From Lactarius indigo (Eukaryota; Basidiomycota; Agaricomycetes; Russulales; Russulaceae), in assembly GCA_025766275.1 (NCBI GenBank), contig JAFKAC010000015.1, positions 682,001 to 746,000 of the forward strand: a stretch of 64,000 nucleotides of DNA, read 5' to 3'. Shown here piece by piece: positions 45,638 through 53,872 of this stretch (its first letter is position 1; the number at the start of each line of letters is the position of its first letter). The notes below the pieces were generated by a model. The model searched no databases. It had not been told where the DNA came from and was given only the letters and a program-made list of their open reading frames with translations. The position numbers were made by a program, and so were the translations under genes.

Positions 45638-46147
45638 TGTTACGGTACGGACTTGATGACTCATTGCATACGACTCATGACCGGTTATGACTACGGTCCG
45701 GTAACAGTATTAGTCATGGACCTTTACATCGCATCAGTCAGCATAGTAGTTCGCATGTGATTGTGACTCATGTATGACTCATTCCTAGGATAGCTGTACT
45801 AGGGTTCGAGCTAGTTACGCTATTGGATACTTACCATTCCAGCGGCGCTTTAAAGCCCGCGCGTATTTGTATAAGTAGTTGACTCGGAAGACCAAGAGTC
45901 CCCATCTTGGTCTTCTTCAATCCACCCTCTTGAATCGTCTCTTGTCTGCCTTAGTCTTCGACTAAGTGTGCCTCCTTTAAAGTATCCACCAAGGGATACT
46001 CTCTTTATCCTTTTGCTGCAGCGTGTGCCCGTGTGCCCCTGTTCAGCCAGCGTTGGGTTGACACGTGATCCCCATTCGCCTAACTTTCGCTAAGTCGATT
46101 ACGCCTTTCACGAGTCCAAGTCGGACTAACGCCGGTGGAGCGTAACA
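45638..46147 (+). repeat. element 1 left LTR (510 bp)
   Basis: It begins TGTTACG and ends CGTAACA, a perfect 7-bp inverted terminus. It contains a TATA box and the presumed transcription start (see 45870-45915). Confidence 0.97.
45870..45915 (+). promoter_or_regulatory. element 1 core promoter, hairpin and presumed transcript start
   Basis: TATAAG at 45870 is followed 34 nt later by ATCTTGGTCTT (45904-45914), which is complementary to the primer-binding site at 46150-46160. A perfect 11-bp hairpin (45887-45897 with 45905-45915) overlaps it. LTR3 keeps the same hairpin with a 12-bp stem. The start site is inferred, not measured. The same block recurs in the right LTR at 53175-53220. Confidence 0.65.
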
Positions 46148-46149
46148 TT

Positions 46150-46160
46150 AAGACCAAGAT
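46150..46160 (+). other. element 1 primer-binding site, self-priming type
   Basis: AAGACCAAGAT starts 2 nt after the left LTR. It does not begin with the TGG complement of a tRNA CCA end. Instead it is the exact 11-nt reverse complement of 45904-45914, the presumed 5' end of the RNA. This is the arrangement known for self-primed Tf1/sushi retrotransposons. Confidence 0.7.
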
Positions 46161-46167
46161 CCTCATC

Positions 46168-48132
46168 GTGGCGTACTCGACCAGAGATCAGTGGACGTCC
46201 TTCCGTCCCTATCATATCGAACGACGAGGAGATCGTAACGTACCTACAAGATTCCTGGGAGCAGCCCAGTGGAGAGAACGCGGAGAAGACACCAGGTACT
46301 TTGTAGAATTTAACGGTCCCAATCGTTTCCGACCTGTTGAGTTCAATTTCGACCACCTCTGTTGGACCGAGGTTACTTGGAACCCCATAGATCATCGCTG
46401 GGACATCGTGAGACCAGCTGGAAGAAACTACAACTGCGACATCGACGCCCGAGAACTCAATAGTCGAACAGACTACGGTCCTATAGACGGACAAGCACAA
46501 GAATATACAGACGAAGGAGTTAGCGGGGAAGAAGCTTCCGAAAGTCAATCCCCAAGCAGAGGAGCTACACCAGCAGAAGACGCCAGCCTAGGAGCCATCG
46601 GCGACCATATCATACAACAAACTGAGTCCCTTACCATTCACCAACCAGAACCCGAAGCAATTCACATTCACAGCCCCGCAGTCGCAATGGCAACCGCCAC
46701 TATCACGCACGAGGGATTACTCACTGAAGAGGCAAGAGATCAAATAGCATTAGAAGAACAACGACGCATCGCAGAAGAATCCAGAGCCAATCTAGCTCCC
46801 ATCAATCCTTACACCGGCCATCGAATGACCGAAGACGACGTAGCAATCCACCGCGCCATTGGGCCCGACGTAGCCGACCCTCCAAGTGGAGGAGGACGAA
46901 ACCCTGGCAATTTGCCAGAAGGAGGAGGAGGACCCCCATCAAGAGGACCCGGGTTCGGAGGATTCCCTGGAGGACTACCCGGGGGGTTTCCGGGAGGACC
47001 CCCAGGAGGAGGACATCCGGGAGGAGGACTACCAGGTGCAGGTCCTATTATCCCTCCTCCGAGTAACAAATTAGCTGGTGAAGCGCCAACAGTATTCGAC
47101 GGAGAACGCGCCAAAGTAGAAGCGTTTCTTACACAATGGCACGTCTATTGGGGCATGAACGCAGATGAGGGCATTATGGCTACGCCATACCGACGCGCCC
47201 TACTCTTCCTATCATACATCAAAGGAGCTAACGTCAGCGAATGGGTGTTGGCAATGCTTACTTGGCTTAATAGCCAGATACAAGCAGGGATACCCCGTAC
47301 CAGTGAAGGACTATGGAATGAAGTCACGCGAAGCTTCATGCAACACTTTCGAAATACTATGGAGCAAGAGCAGGCTCAATACGAGCTCAAGAAAGGAGTC
47401 AAGATGATCGGGGGCAATCTAGATGAGTATTGCACCCAATTCGAACAGTTAATACGCCGCGCTCAGTACAGACTCGACGATCCACAAACACTTGATTTAT
47501 TCGCGAGTGGATTACCAAAAGACCTATATGAAAAGGTCTACACTCTCGATAACCCCCGCAACTACCGCGAGTGGAAAGAAGCAGCCACCACTCGTCAACA
47601 GCAATATCTTCACCTTAAAGCGGTGTTGAACAAGGGAGTTCCCCCTGGACAGGGACAAGGAAGACAACGACAACAACGACAGTGGCAGGGACCACCAAGG
47701 AGTTCATGGCAACCGAGAAATTTGCGAGATCCAAATGCCATGGACACCTCCGCAGATCGAATTCGAGGAAGACTCGCAGGGGCTGAAGACATACTCGCCC
47801 CTCGTCCCCCATATCGACCAAGGGGAGGATTCCTACAGAGGGGAGGAGGACGTAACAACCAAAGGCCAGTCACGTGTTATAACTGTGGAAAGGACGGACA
47901 CATGGCCCGTAATTGCAGACAACCGCCAAAAGAATACCAAGCGTCGACCAGTCGGTATGTCGATACCGACTATCATCAACAAGAACCAGAAGTCGCTACC
48001 AGGGCGGTTCAAGAAGTGCCCCCTCAACAGCGCGCCAGTGACTGGCTCAATGGAGTAGCAGGAGAATCGGACGATGTTAAAGACATTATCCTCCAACAGT
48101 TGTGGAAAAAGGAGGGTTTTCAGGACGCCTGA
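46168..48132 (+). CDS. gag: element 1 Gag
   Basis: This is the structural protein that packages the retrotransposon RNA. The frame is open from inside the LTR (46084), and the first in-frame ATG is only at 46688. Homology to Gag of element 2 begins at GTG 46168 (VAYSTRD against VALTSRS), so I place the start there, in context ATC GTG G. After an acidic region comes a Gly/Pro-rich linker (about residues 240-300), then the capsid-like retrotransposon Gag domain (VFDGERAKVEAFLTQWHVYW to LKKGVKMIGGNLDEYCTQFE), an RQQRQWQGPPR basic stretch, and one CCHC zinc knuckle CYNCGKDGHMARNC (near 47875). It ends at 48132, overlapping pol. Confidence 0.9.
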   Translation: MAYSTRDQWTSFRPYHIERRGDRNVPTRFLGAAQWRERGEDTRYFVEFNGPNRFRPVEFNFDHLCWTEVTWNPIDHRWDIVRPAGRNYNCDIDARELNSRTDYGPIDGQAQEYTDEGVSGEEASESQSPSRGATPAEDASLGAIGDHIIQQTESLTIHQPEPEAIHIHSPAVAMATATITHEGLLTEEARDQIALEEQRRIAEESRANLAPINPYTGHRMTEDDVAIHRAIGPDVADPPSGGGRNPGNLPEGGGGPPSRGPGFGGFPGGLPGGFPGGPPGGGHPGGGLPGAGPIIPPPSNKLAGEAPTVFDGERAKVEAFLTQWHVYWGMNADEGIMATPYRRALLFLSYIKGANVSEWVLAMLTWLNSQIQAGIPRTSEGLWNEVTRSFMQHFRNTMEQEQAQYELKKGVKMIGGNLDEYCTQFEQLIRRAQYRLDDPQTLDLFASGLPKDLYEKVYTLDNPRNYREWKEAATTRQQQYLHLKAVLNKGVPPGQGQGRQRQQRQWQGPPRSSWQPRNLRDPNAMDTSADRIRGRLAGAEDILAPRPPYRPRGGFLQRGGGRNNQRPVTCYNCGKDGHMARNCRQPPKEYQASTSRYVDTDYHQQEPEVATRAVQEVPPQQRASDWLNGVAGESDDVKDIILQQLWKKEGFQDA

Positions 48133-51100
48133 ACCCATCGGTCTGGGTAAGGGCAGTTAATTGTAACAGTGTAATCATGACTCGCTATCGTTCTATGAGA
48201 GTTCCAGTATCGATTCGCACAAGTTACGCAATGGCCGACATACGCGCATTAGTTGACTCAGGAGCAACTCACTGCTTCATGAAGCCATCATTCGCAAAAA
48301 GAATGGGGCTTGGGACTAAATTACTCGACGTCCCAAAGAAAATATGGAATATCGACAACACGGAAAACAAATCGGGGCGTATTACTCATTATACCGACGT
48401 TGATGTCCAAACTAAAGGCATCCACAAGGAAATCCGTTTCCTTATCACAGACATCGGCAATGAAGACATCGTACTAGGATACCCCTGGCTCGCTATCTAT
48501 GACCCACACATCAAGTGGTCACAAGCGGCCATACACGAAGACATGCTCCCTATCATTATTCGATCAACAAACCCCTACATCAAAACAACACCAGTAGTGG
48601 CGGCAGCTACTGTTCAACACGACGAATATGAAATAGTACATTCCTGCGTCATAACGGACGAACAACGGCAACAATTTGAAGAAGGATGCCGAATCCGAGC
48701 CACCGCCACCGATCTTGCTATTGCTGCTCAACAATACGTTACCAAAGCTGAGTTGCCCCCTGAATATCGAGAATTTGAACGTCTCTTCAGTGAAGAAGCG
48801 TCGGACAGGTTTCCACCCAGCAGGCCCTGGGATCATGCTATCGAATTCAAACCAGGAACCGCAGACGCTATTGATTGTAAAATATACCCAATGACCCAAG
48901 AAGAGGACAAGAAACTACGCGAATGGATCGACGAACAACTAAAGAAGGGGTACATACGACCTTCGAAATCTCCCTACGCGTCATCTTTCTTCTTTATCAA
49001 AAAGAAGGATGGGAAGTTACGACCTGTTCAGGACTACCGAAAAATCAACGCGGTCACCATCCGCAATCAGTACCCACTTCCTCTCATCTCCGATCTCATC
49101 ACCGACCTTAGCAACGCCCACATTTACACTAAGCTTGACGTAAGGTGGGGGTACAACAACATACGCATTAAAGAGGGAGACGAGGAAAAAGCGGCGTTCA
49201 AAACGCGATATGGGTTATTTGAGCCAACGGTGATGTTTTTCGGCCTAACCAATTCCCCGGCAACGTTCCAGACTATGATGAATTTCATCTTCAGGGACAT
49301 CATCGCAAAACATGAGAAGCGCGGCACGGTTATTCGGGTTTACATGGATGATATCGGCATCGCCACAGGTCTTACTCACTCCCTACCGGATCACATCGAA
49401 GCAGTGAAAGACGTTCTCCGCGTATCCGCGGAACATGACTTGTACTACAAGCTTGAGAAATGTCTTTTCCACTCCCCGCGTATGGATTACCTGGGGGTAA
49501 TCCTTGAAAAGGGGGTGACACGCATGGACCCCGTCAAAATTTCGGGCATTAAAGATTGGCCCACGCCAACTAAGGTCAAGGACGTCCGCTCTTTTCTCGG
49601 TTTTTGCAATTTTTACCGTCCTTTCATACGAGGTTTCGCGACCAAAGCACGCCCTCTCAACAAACTCACCCGCAAAGATACCGAATGGCATTGGGGGACC
49701 GAAGAAGAAAAGGCATTCCAAGACCTCAAAACCCTCGTTACCAGCGAACCTGTTCTCGCACACCCTGATCTTACACAACAATTCGAACTGGAAGTTGACG
49801 CATCTGGATTCGCCACTGGAGCTGTTCTCCTCCAGCGCAAAGCAGACGGTAAACGACACCCTATTGGCTACTACTCGTCCACTCTCAACGAAGCTGAACG
49901 CAACTACGACATATACGACCTCGAACTCCTGGCAATCGTCAAAGCCTTTCGTCATTGGAGACCCCTCCTAGCAGGGTCTCCTCACAAAATTAAAGTATTC
50001 TCGGACCACCTCAACTTACAATACTGGAAATCACCGCAAAAGATTAGTAGACGCGTAGCCAGGGAAGTACTCGAACTTTCGGAGTACGACTTTGAGATTC
50101 ACCACATAAAAGGAACCTCTAACGGCCGCGCCGATGCATTATCACGAAGACCAGACTACGACCAAGGAGAAAATGACAACGAGGGAGTGACCGTGTTACC
50201 GGAAAGCGTCTTCGCACGCGCTACTACGCTGGAAGAACCGAAGCATCCACACTGGAGACCGGAGATCCTACCAGTAGAAATGACACCCGAACACCCCATT
50301 TATGAACAAGACACAGCTAAGTTGAAACCTTGGGTTGACGCTCATAAGCTAAAAGACATCGAAGGAACATGGTACAAAGATGGACGCCGAGTGGTCACTG
50401 GTGGCATCCACGACAAACGCACCATTATTGCCGCTCACCACGACTCCCCCGTCTATGGCCATCCAGGCATCAAGCGCACTCTTCAACTTACTGAACGACA
50501 CTACTGGTGGCCGCAAATGAAGAACGATGTCACCGATTATGTCAAGGGCTGTGCGGAGTGTCAGCGGCACAAAGTCAACCTCCGACCAATTAGAGCACCT
50601 CTACAACCTATTTACCCTAAACCGGAAGCCTTACCATTCGAGACCATCGCAGTGGACTTCATTACTAAACTCCCTGTCTCTCGTGGTTACGACTCCATTC
50701 TCACGGTAACAGATCACGATTGCACCAAAGCCGCCATTTTCATCCCCTGTAATGAAGAAATAACAGCCGAAGGAACGGCTGCCTTGTACGTCTCTCATGT
50801 CTTCCCACGATTCGGACTCCCCTCGCGCGTTATCAGTGACCGAGACCCCCGCTTCGCATCCAAGTTCATGCGAGAGATATGCAAAATCCTTGGCATCAGC
50901 CAAAATATCTCAACCGCTTATCACCCCAGAACAGACGGCCAATCAGAGCGGACAAACCAATGGCTGGAACAATATCTCCGCTTCTGGGTAAATGAGCGGC
51001 AAGACGACTGGGTCCGTTATCTGCCAATGGCAGAATTCACGCATAACAACTGGCCTAATGAAACCACACGAGAGTCCCCCTTCTTCCTTTTATCCGGGTT

Positions 51101-52910
51101 CAATCCTCGCGCTGATTGGACCGATAGGCCTTCCCCTATCCCGCAAGTGTCGCTAAGACTAGACCAATTCAAGCAAGCGAGACAGCGCGCCTTTTCCTGT
51201 ATGCTCCGGGTGCAAAAGTCATGGGTCAAGCACAAAGATACGCCCAAGTTCAAAGAAGGAGACCTCGTATGGCTAGAAGGACGCCACTTACGCACCCATC
51301 AACCAACCGCAAAACTAGCAGCCAAACGGCACGGACCATTTAAGGTCATCCAGGTGATGTCCCCTGTCAATTACCGCCTCGAACTTCCCACGCAGTGGAG
51401 CATCCATGATGTCTTCCACATAGACCTTCTCACGCCTTATCGCGAAACACCCACGCACGGACCAAACTATCAGCGTCCACCACCTGATTTGGTCGATAAC
51501 GAAGAAGAATACGAGGTCGAGAAGATTCTAGACTCTCGGCGATTCGGCAGAAGACGTCGGCTCCAATATCTTGTCAAATGGAAGGGCTATCCGGACTCCG
51601 ACAATCAATGGATAGATAAGGATGACGTATTTGCCGATGAGGCCGTTCGGGAGTTCAAACATTCGAATCCCGACCGGGAAACGCATATAAGGACGACCTC
51701 TTGTCGCGATAAGTCCCCAACTCCCATTCACTCCATGTCCTCTACTCGACGCAATGACCAGCTTGCCCTCCTCTCTACCCTTGTCAACGACTCCTCCGCC
51801 ACGCTTGTCGACCCCGACACCGCCAACGACACCGCAGCCACTAGAATTGCAGAAGGAGGCCGTCCCTCCATGCAGCATGAGGAAGACGGCCCTATCACTA
51901 GTGAAGAACTGCACCAGACACTGCAACGATTCCCTATGCCCGTACAGGGAATTGTCGACGACGATCCAGCAACAACTCAACCAACACCTCCGCAACCAAT
52001 GTACGCCCTTACAAACCCCAACACCGGTGAGCCCGAAGCTTTCCTCACCGAAGACGAGTTGTTTCGGCTTCAAGCAGCTGTCCCGCGCGGTGAAGCCACC
52101 GAACGCCATGCAGAAGTACGAGCAAGAATGGAAAGAGACGGCGGCGCGGTGGCAGCGGGAGCAACTGCATATCGCCGCCTGCCGACGACGAATGATGAAG
52201 GAACGGAGGGAGTATTGGACGAAGATGAGGATGAAGACGAGCTTAGAGACCATTACCCCCTCAGGCACGCATTCCTTAACCATGAATTCTACGCTGAAGA
52301 TCCAGCCGCCACTCCCTACCTCGTCGACGCAGCGGGGGGGCCTCTACACCGAGGACGAGTTGCCGTGGCACAAGCGGCTCGTTATACACCAATGGGGGAA
52401 CGAGACCCAGCAACCAGGGCCGTCGTCCCTGAAGGGTTCCGGGTCAATCGAGGACCCGATTACATTCCGTTCCCGATCAAACTCCCCAACGGACCGACGG
52501 TACAAGCCTCCCACGTACAGGTTATCCGAGGAGGAGACCCCTTCGTACTCGGACTAGCTCCGGGGTCGGGTTTCCTCTATGGTAAACCCCTATACGCCAC
52601 TCCGCATCTCCCCAAAAACAATCGCGCGTTCATTCCCCATGAGGAGTATTTCATGCTCCGAGACCGTCACCCCACTGACCTGCTACTAATGCGCATTGGG
52701 GACGTTACGCTCACTCAAGAATTGCGTCGGTTCCGGCAATTCGCGTTCGCCGAAGACCAGCTGGACAAGCGGATTCGGCAGCTACAACTTGAGAGGGAGA
52801 TGGTGGTTGCGGACAAAAAGGACAGTCTCTATCGTCTCGAAAGAGCTAACATACTGGGGCGCATGGAAGATGAAGCGGAGAGGATGAGAGCGGAATCCCA
52901 AGCGGACTAG
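48102..52910 (+). CDS. pol: element 1 Pol polyprotein with chromodomain and C-terminal extension
   Basis: The 1602-codon frame (numbered from 48102) lies in -1 relative to gag and overlaps its end, so it is expressed by frameshifting rather than its own ATG. Domains: aspartic protease with DSGAT at 52-56; reverse transcriptase (SFFFIKKKDGKLRPVQDYRKIN to catalytic YMDD at 414-417); RNase H with EVDASG (Asp about 566); integrase HHCC finger (GHPGIKRT...CAECQRH, about 785-825); DDE core (Asp about 851, Asp about 912, Glu about 949 in QSERTNQW); chromodomain about 1137-1190 (VEKILDSRRFG...YLVKWKGYPDSDNQWI), which targets integration to modified histones in related elements. A further 400 residues follow and are conserved in element 3. 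All catalytic residues are present. Confidence 0.95.
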   Translation: MEKGGFSGRLNPSVWVRAVNCNSVIMTRYRSMRVPVSIRTSYAMADIRALVDSGATHCFMKPSFAKRMGLGTKLLDVPKKIWNIDNTENKSGRITHYTDVDVQTKGIHKEIRFLITDIGNEDIVLGYPWLAIYDPHIKWSQAAIHEDMLPIIIRSTNPYIKTTPVVAAATVQHDEYEIVHSCVITDEQRQQFEEGCRIRATATDLAIAAQQYVTKAELPPEYREFERLFSEEASDRFPPSRPWDHAIEFKPGTADAIDCKIYPMTQEEDKKLREWIDEQLKKGYIRPSKSPYASSFFFIKKKDGKLRPVQDYRKINAVTIRNQYPLPLISDLITDLSNAHIYTKLDVRWGYNNIRIKEGDEEKAAFKTRYGLFEPTVMFFGLTNSPATFQTMMNFIFRDIIAKHEKRGTVIRVYMDDIGIATGLTHSLPDHIEAVKDVLRVSAEHDLYYKLEKCLFHSPRMDYLGVILEKGVTRMDPVKISGIKDWPTPTKVKDVRSFLGFCNFYRPFIRGFATKARPLNKLTRKDTEWHWGTEEEKAFQDLKTLVTSEPVLAHPDLTQQFELEVDASGFATGAVLLQRKADGKRHPIGYYSSTLNEAERNYDIYDLELLAIVKAFRHWRPLLAGSPHKIKVFSDHLNLQYWKSPQKISRRVAREVLELSEYDFEIHHIKGTSNGRADALSRRPDYDQGENDNEGVTVLPESVFARATTLEEPKHPHWRPEILPVEMTPEHPIYEQDTAKLKPWVDAHKLKDIEGTWYKDGRRVVTGGIHDKRTIIAAHHDSPVYGHPGIKRTLQLTERHYWWPQMKNDVTDYVKGCAECQRHKVNLRPIRAPLQPIYPKPEALPFETIAVDFITKLPVSRGYDSILTVTDHDCTKAAIFIPCNEEITAEGTAALYVSHVFPRFGLPSRVISDRDPRFASKFMREICKILGISQNISTAYHPRTDGQSERTNQWLEQYLRFWVNERQDDWVRYLPMAEFTHNNWPNETTRESPFFLLSGFNPRADWTDRPSPIPQVSLRLDQFKQARQRAFSCMLRVQKSWVKHKDTPKFKEGDLVWLEGRHLRTHQPTAKLAAKRHGPFKVIQVMSPVNYRLELPTQWSIHDVFHIDLLTPYRETPTHGPNYQRPPPDLVDNEEEYEVEKILDSRRFGRRRRLQYLVKWKGYPDSDNQWIDKDDVFADEAVREFKHSNPDRETHIRTTSCRDKSPTPIHSMSSTRRNDQLALLSTLVNDSSATLVDPDTANDTAATRIAEGGRPSMQHEEDGPITSEELHQTLQRFPMPVQGIVDDDPATTQPTPPQPMYALTNPNTGEPEAFLTEDELFRLQAAVPRGEATERHAEVRARMERDGGAVAAGATAYRRLPTTNDEGTEGVLDEDEDEDELRDHYPLRHAFLNHEFYAEDPAATPYLVDAAGGPLHRGRVAVAQAARYTPMGERDPATRAVVPEGFRVNRGPDYIPFPIKLPNGPTVQASHVQVIRGGDPFVLGLAPGSGFLYGKPLYATPHLPKNNRAFIPHEEYFMLRDRHPTDLLLMRIGDVTLTQELRRFRQFAFAEDQLDKRIRQLQLEREMVVADKKDSLYRLERANILGRMEDEAERMRAESQAD
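48114..48120 (+). other. candidate -1 frameshift heptamer of element 1
   Basis: GGGTTTT lies in register as G GGT TTT in the gag frame, the X XXY YYZ form, 13 nt before the gag stop at 48130-48132. Pol homology with element 2 starts here (GGFSGRLNP against EGFSECLNP). In element 2 the equivalent is G GAT TTT, a weaker slip site. Confidence 0.55.
52108..52557 (+). CDS. element 1 overlapping ORF ("ORF3") in the +1 frame of pol
   Basis: The frame is open from 51754 to 52557 inside the pol 3' region. From ATG 52108 it encodes 149 residues: a charged, helix-like N-terminus (KYEQEWKETAARWQREQL, then RRRMMKERREYW) and, later, LKGSGSIEDPITF. The equivalent +1 frame of element 3 (60192-60581) has an ATG at the matching place, the same helix (EYELEGWRKVAAAWQKEQL) and LKGSGRTDDPITF. 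In the helix segment the codon changes are mostly synonymous in this frame (GAG/GAA, CAA/CAG, CTG/CTT), and the pol frame is poorly conserved. I infer a real overlapping protein; its function is unknown and its expression route (leaky scanning, sub-genomic RNA, frameshift) is not visible. Confidence 0.5.
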   Translation: MQKYEQEWKETAARWQREQLHIAACRRRMMKERREYWTKMRMKTSLETITPSGTHSLTMNSTLKIQPPLPTSSTQRGGLYTEDELPWHKRLVIHQWGNETQQPGPSSLKGSGSIEDPITFRSRSNSPTDRRYKPPTYRLSEEETPSYSD

Positions 52911-52930
52911 TGAGGTGGGCCTCACTCCTG

Positions 52931-52942
52931 AAAAGGGGGTGA
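52931..52942 (+). other. element 1 polypurine tract
   Basis: AAAAGGGGGTGA immediately precedes the right LTR and is the expected primer for plus-strand DNA synthesis. Element 3 has AAAGGAGGGTGA in the same place. Confidence 0.9.
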
Positions 52943-53452
52943 TGTTACGGTACGGACTTGATGACTCATTGCATACGACTCATGACCGGTTATGACTACG
53001 GTCCGGTAACAGTATTAGTCATGGACCTTTACATCGCATCAGTCAGCATAGTAGTTCGCATGTGATTGTGACTCATGTATGACTCATTCCTAGGATAGCT
53101 GTACTAGGGTTCGAGCTAGTTACGCTATTGGATACTTACCATTCCAGCGGCGCTTTAAAGCCCGCGCGTATTTGTATAAGTAGTTGACTCGGAAGACCAA
53201 GAGTCCCCATCTTGGTCTTCTTCAATCCACCCTCTTGAATCGTCTCTTGTCTGCCTTAGTCTTCGACTAAGTGTGCCTCCTTTAAAGTATCCACCAAGGG
53301 ATACTCTCTTTATCCTTTTGCTGCAGCGTGTGCCCGTGTGCCCCTGTTCAGCCAGCGTTGGGTTGACACGTGATCCCCATTCGCCTAACTTTCGCTAAGT
53401 CGATTACGCCTTTCACGAGTCCAAGTCGGACTAACGCCGGTGGAGCGTAACA
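52943..53452 (+). repeat. element 1 right LTR (510 bp)
   Basis: Same length as the left LTR and no difference seen on reading. It is followed by the second GTTCC. Confidence 0.97.
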
Positions 53453-53633
53453 GTTCCTCTACCTCAGCAAGTCGACGGATCCCAGCTTTTTGAGTTTCTT
53501 CTCTGGCTTGCTTTTCTTCCGCAGTCTTTTCTTCGTTGGCCTTCTTCTGTCCATGGGTGCGTCTCTGCGGGCTCAAATCTACCACCCCAGGGTGCTTATT
53601 CTTGTTTGAAGGGCGAGTATTCAGGCGACTCAT
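53453..53633 (-). pseudogene. stranded 5' exon of the gene split by element 1
   Basis: The minus frame starts MSRLNTRPSNKNKHPGVVDL at 53633, continues through an Arg/Lys/Glu-rich helix (ANEEKTAEEKQAREE) and reaches RLAEVEE at the element 1 junction. After removing element 1 and one GTTCC copy, the frame passes directly into NKQTLNTLMGPG at 45637 and below. The basic, helical N-terminus fits the same uncharacterised protein family as 43163-45637. In this haplotype the fragment can only yield a short read-through product. Confidence 0.75.
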
Positions 53634-53872
53634 GTAGACAAGCTAGGGGACGTGCAAGGGGGACACAAGACTCCGAGGGAAAAAAGACAACTTGAAAGAG
53701 GAAGAAGGCAACGTAGGTTGTTTACCGTCGTGAGTCGGTTGAGTGAAAATCAACAAAAATACACTAAAATTTGGGCTCCGTACAGCGGCGCCCCCTGATA
53801 CTAGACCTGTTTCGTGCCATCGTTATATTCGAACCGCAAGTTGAAATTGTTGTCTCAACGTGCCTCCGCTCA
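53634..53872. promoter_or_regulatory. upstream region of the split gene, before the Plavaka frame
   Basis: This is 239 bp between the minus-strand ATG at 53633 and the plus-strand ATG at 53873. It would have held the promoter of the split gene. A CACTAAAATTT near 53762 may mark the edge of the Plavaka element, but no matching right end is visible. Confidence 0.35.

Larger units (their letters stand above)
45638..53452 (+). mobile_element. element 1: full-length Ty3/gypsy chromovirus, 7.8 kb
   Basis: Two 510-bp LTRs (TGTTACG...CGTAACA) flank a 6.8-kb interior with gag, pol in the -1 frame, and a polypurine tract. GTTCC is duplicated at 45633-45637 and 53453-53457. I found no difference between the two LTRs on reading them base by base, and gag and pol have no internal stop, so insertion is very recent and the copy is probably autonomous. 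Pol ends with a chromodomain plus a long C-terminal extension. Domain order protease-RT-RNaseH-integrase-chromodomain defines the chromovirus branch. Confidence 0.97.

Noticed and set aside
46148..46165. tRNA-primed primer-binding site
   Set aside because: The sequence after the LTR begins TTAAGACC and lacks the TGG expected opposite a tRNA CCA end; the LTR itself offers an exact 11-nt complement.
53755..53775. CACTA at 53762 as the left end of the Plavaka element
   Set aside because: The pentamer is common, and no matching TAGTG end with target duplication is visible because the right side is cut by element 2.
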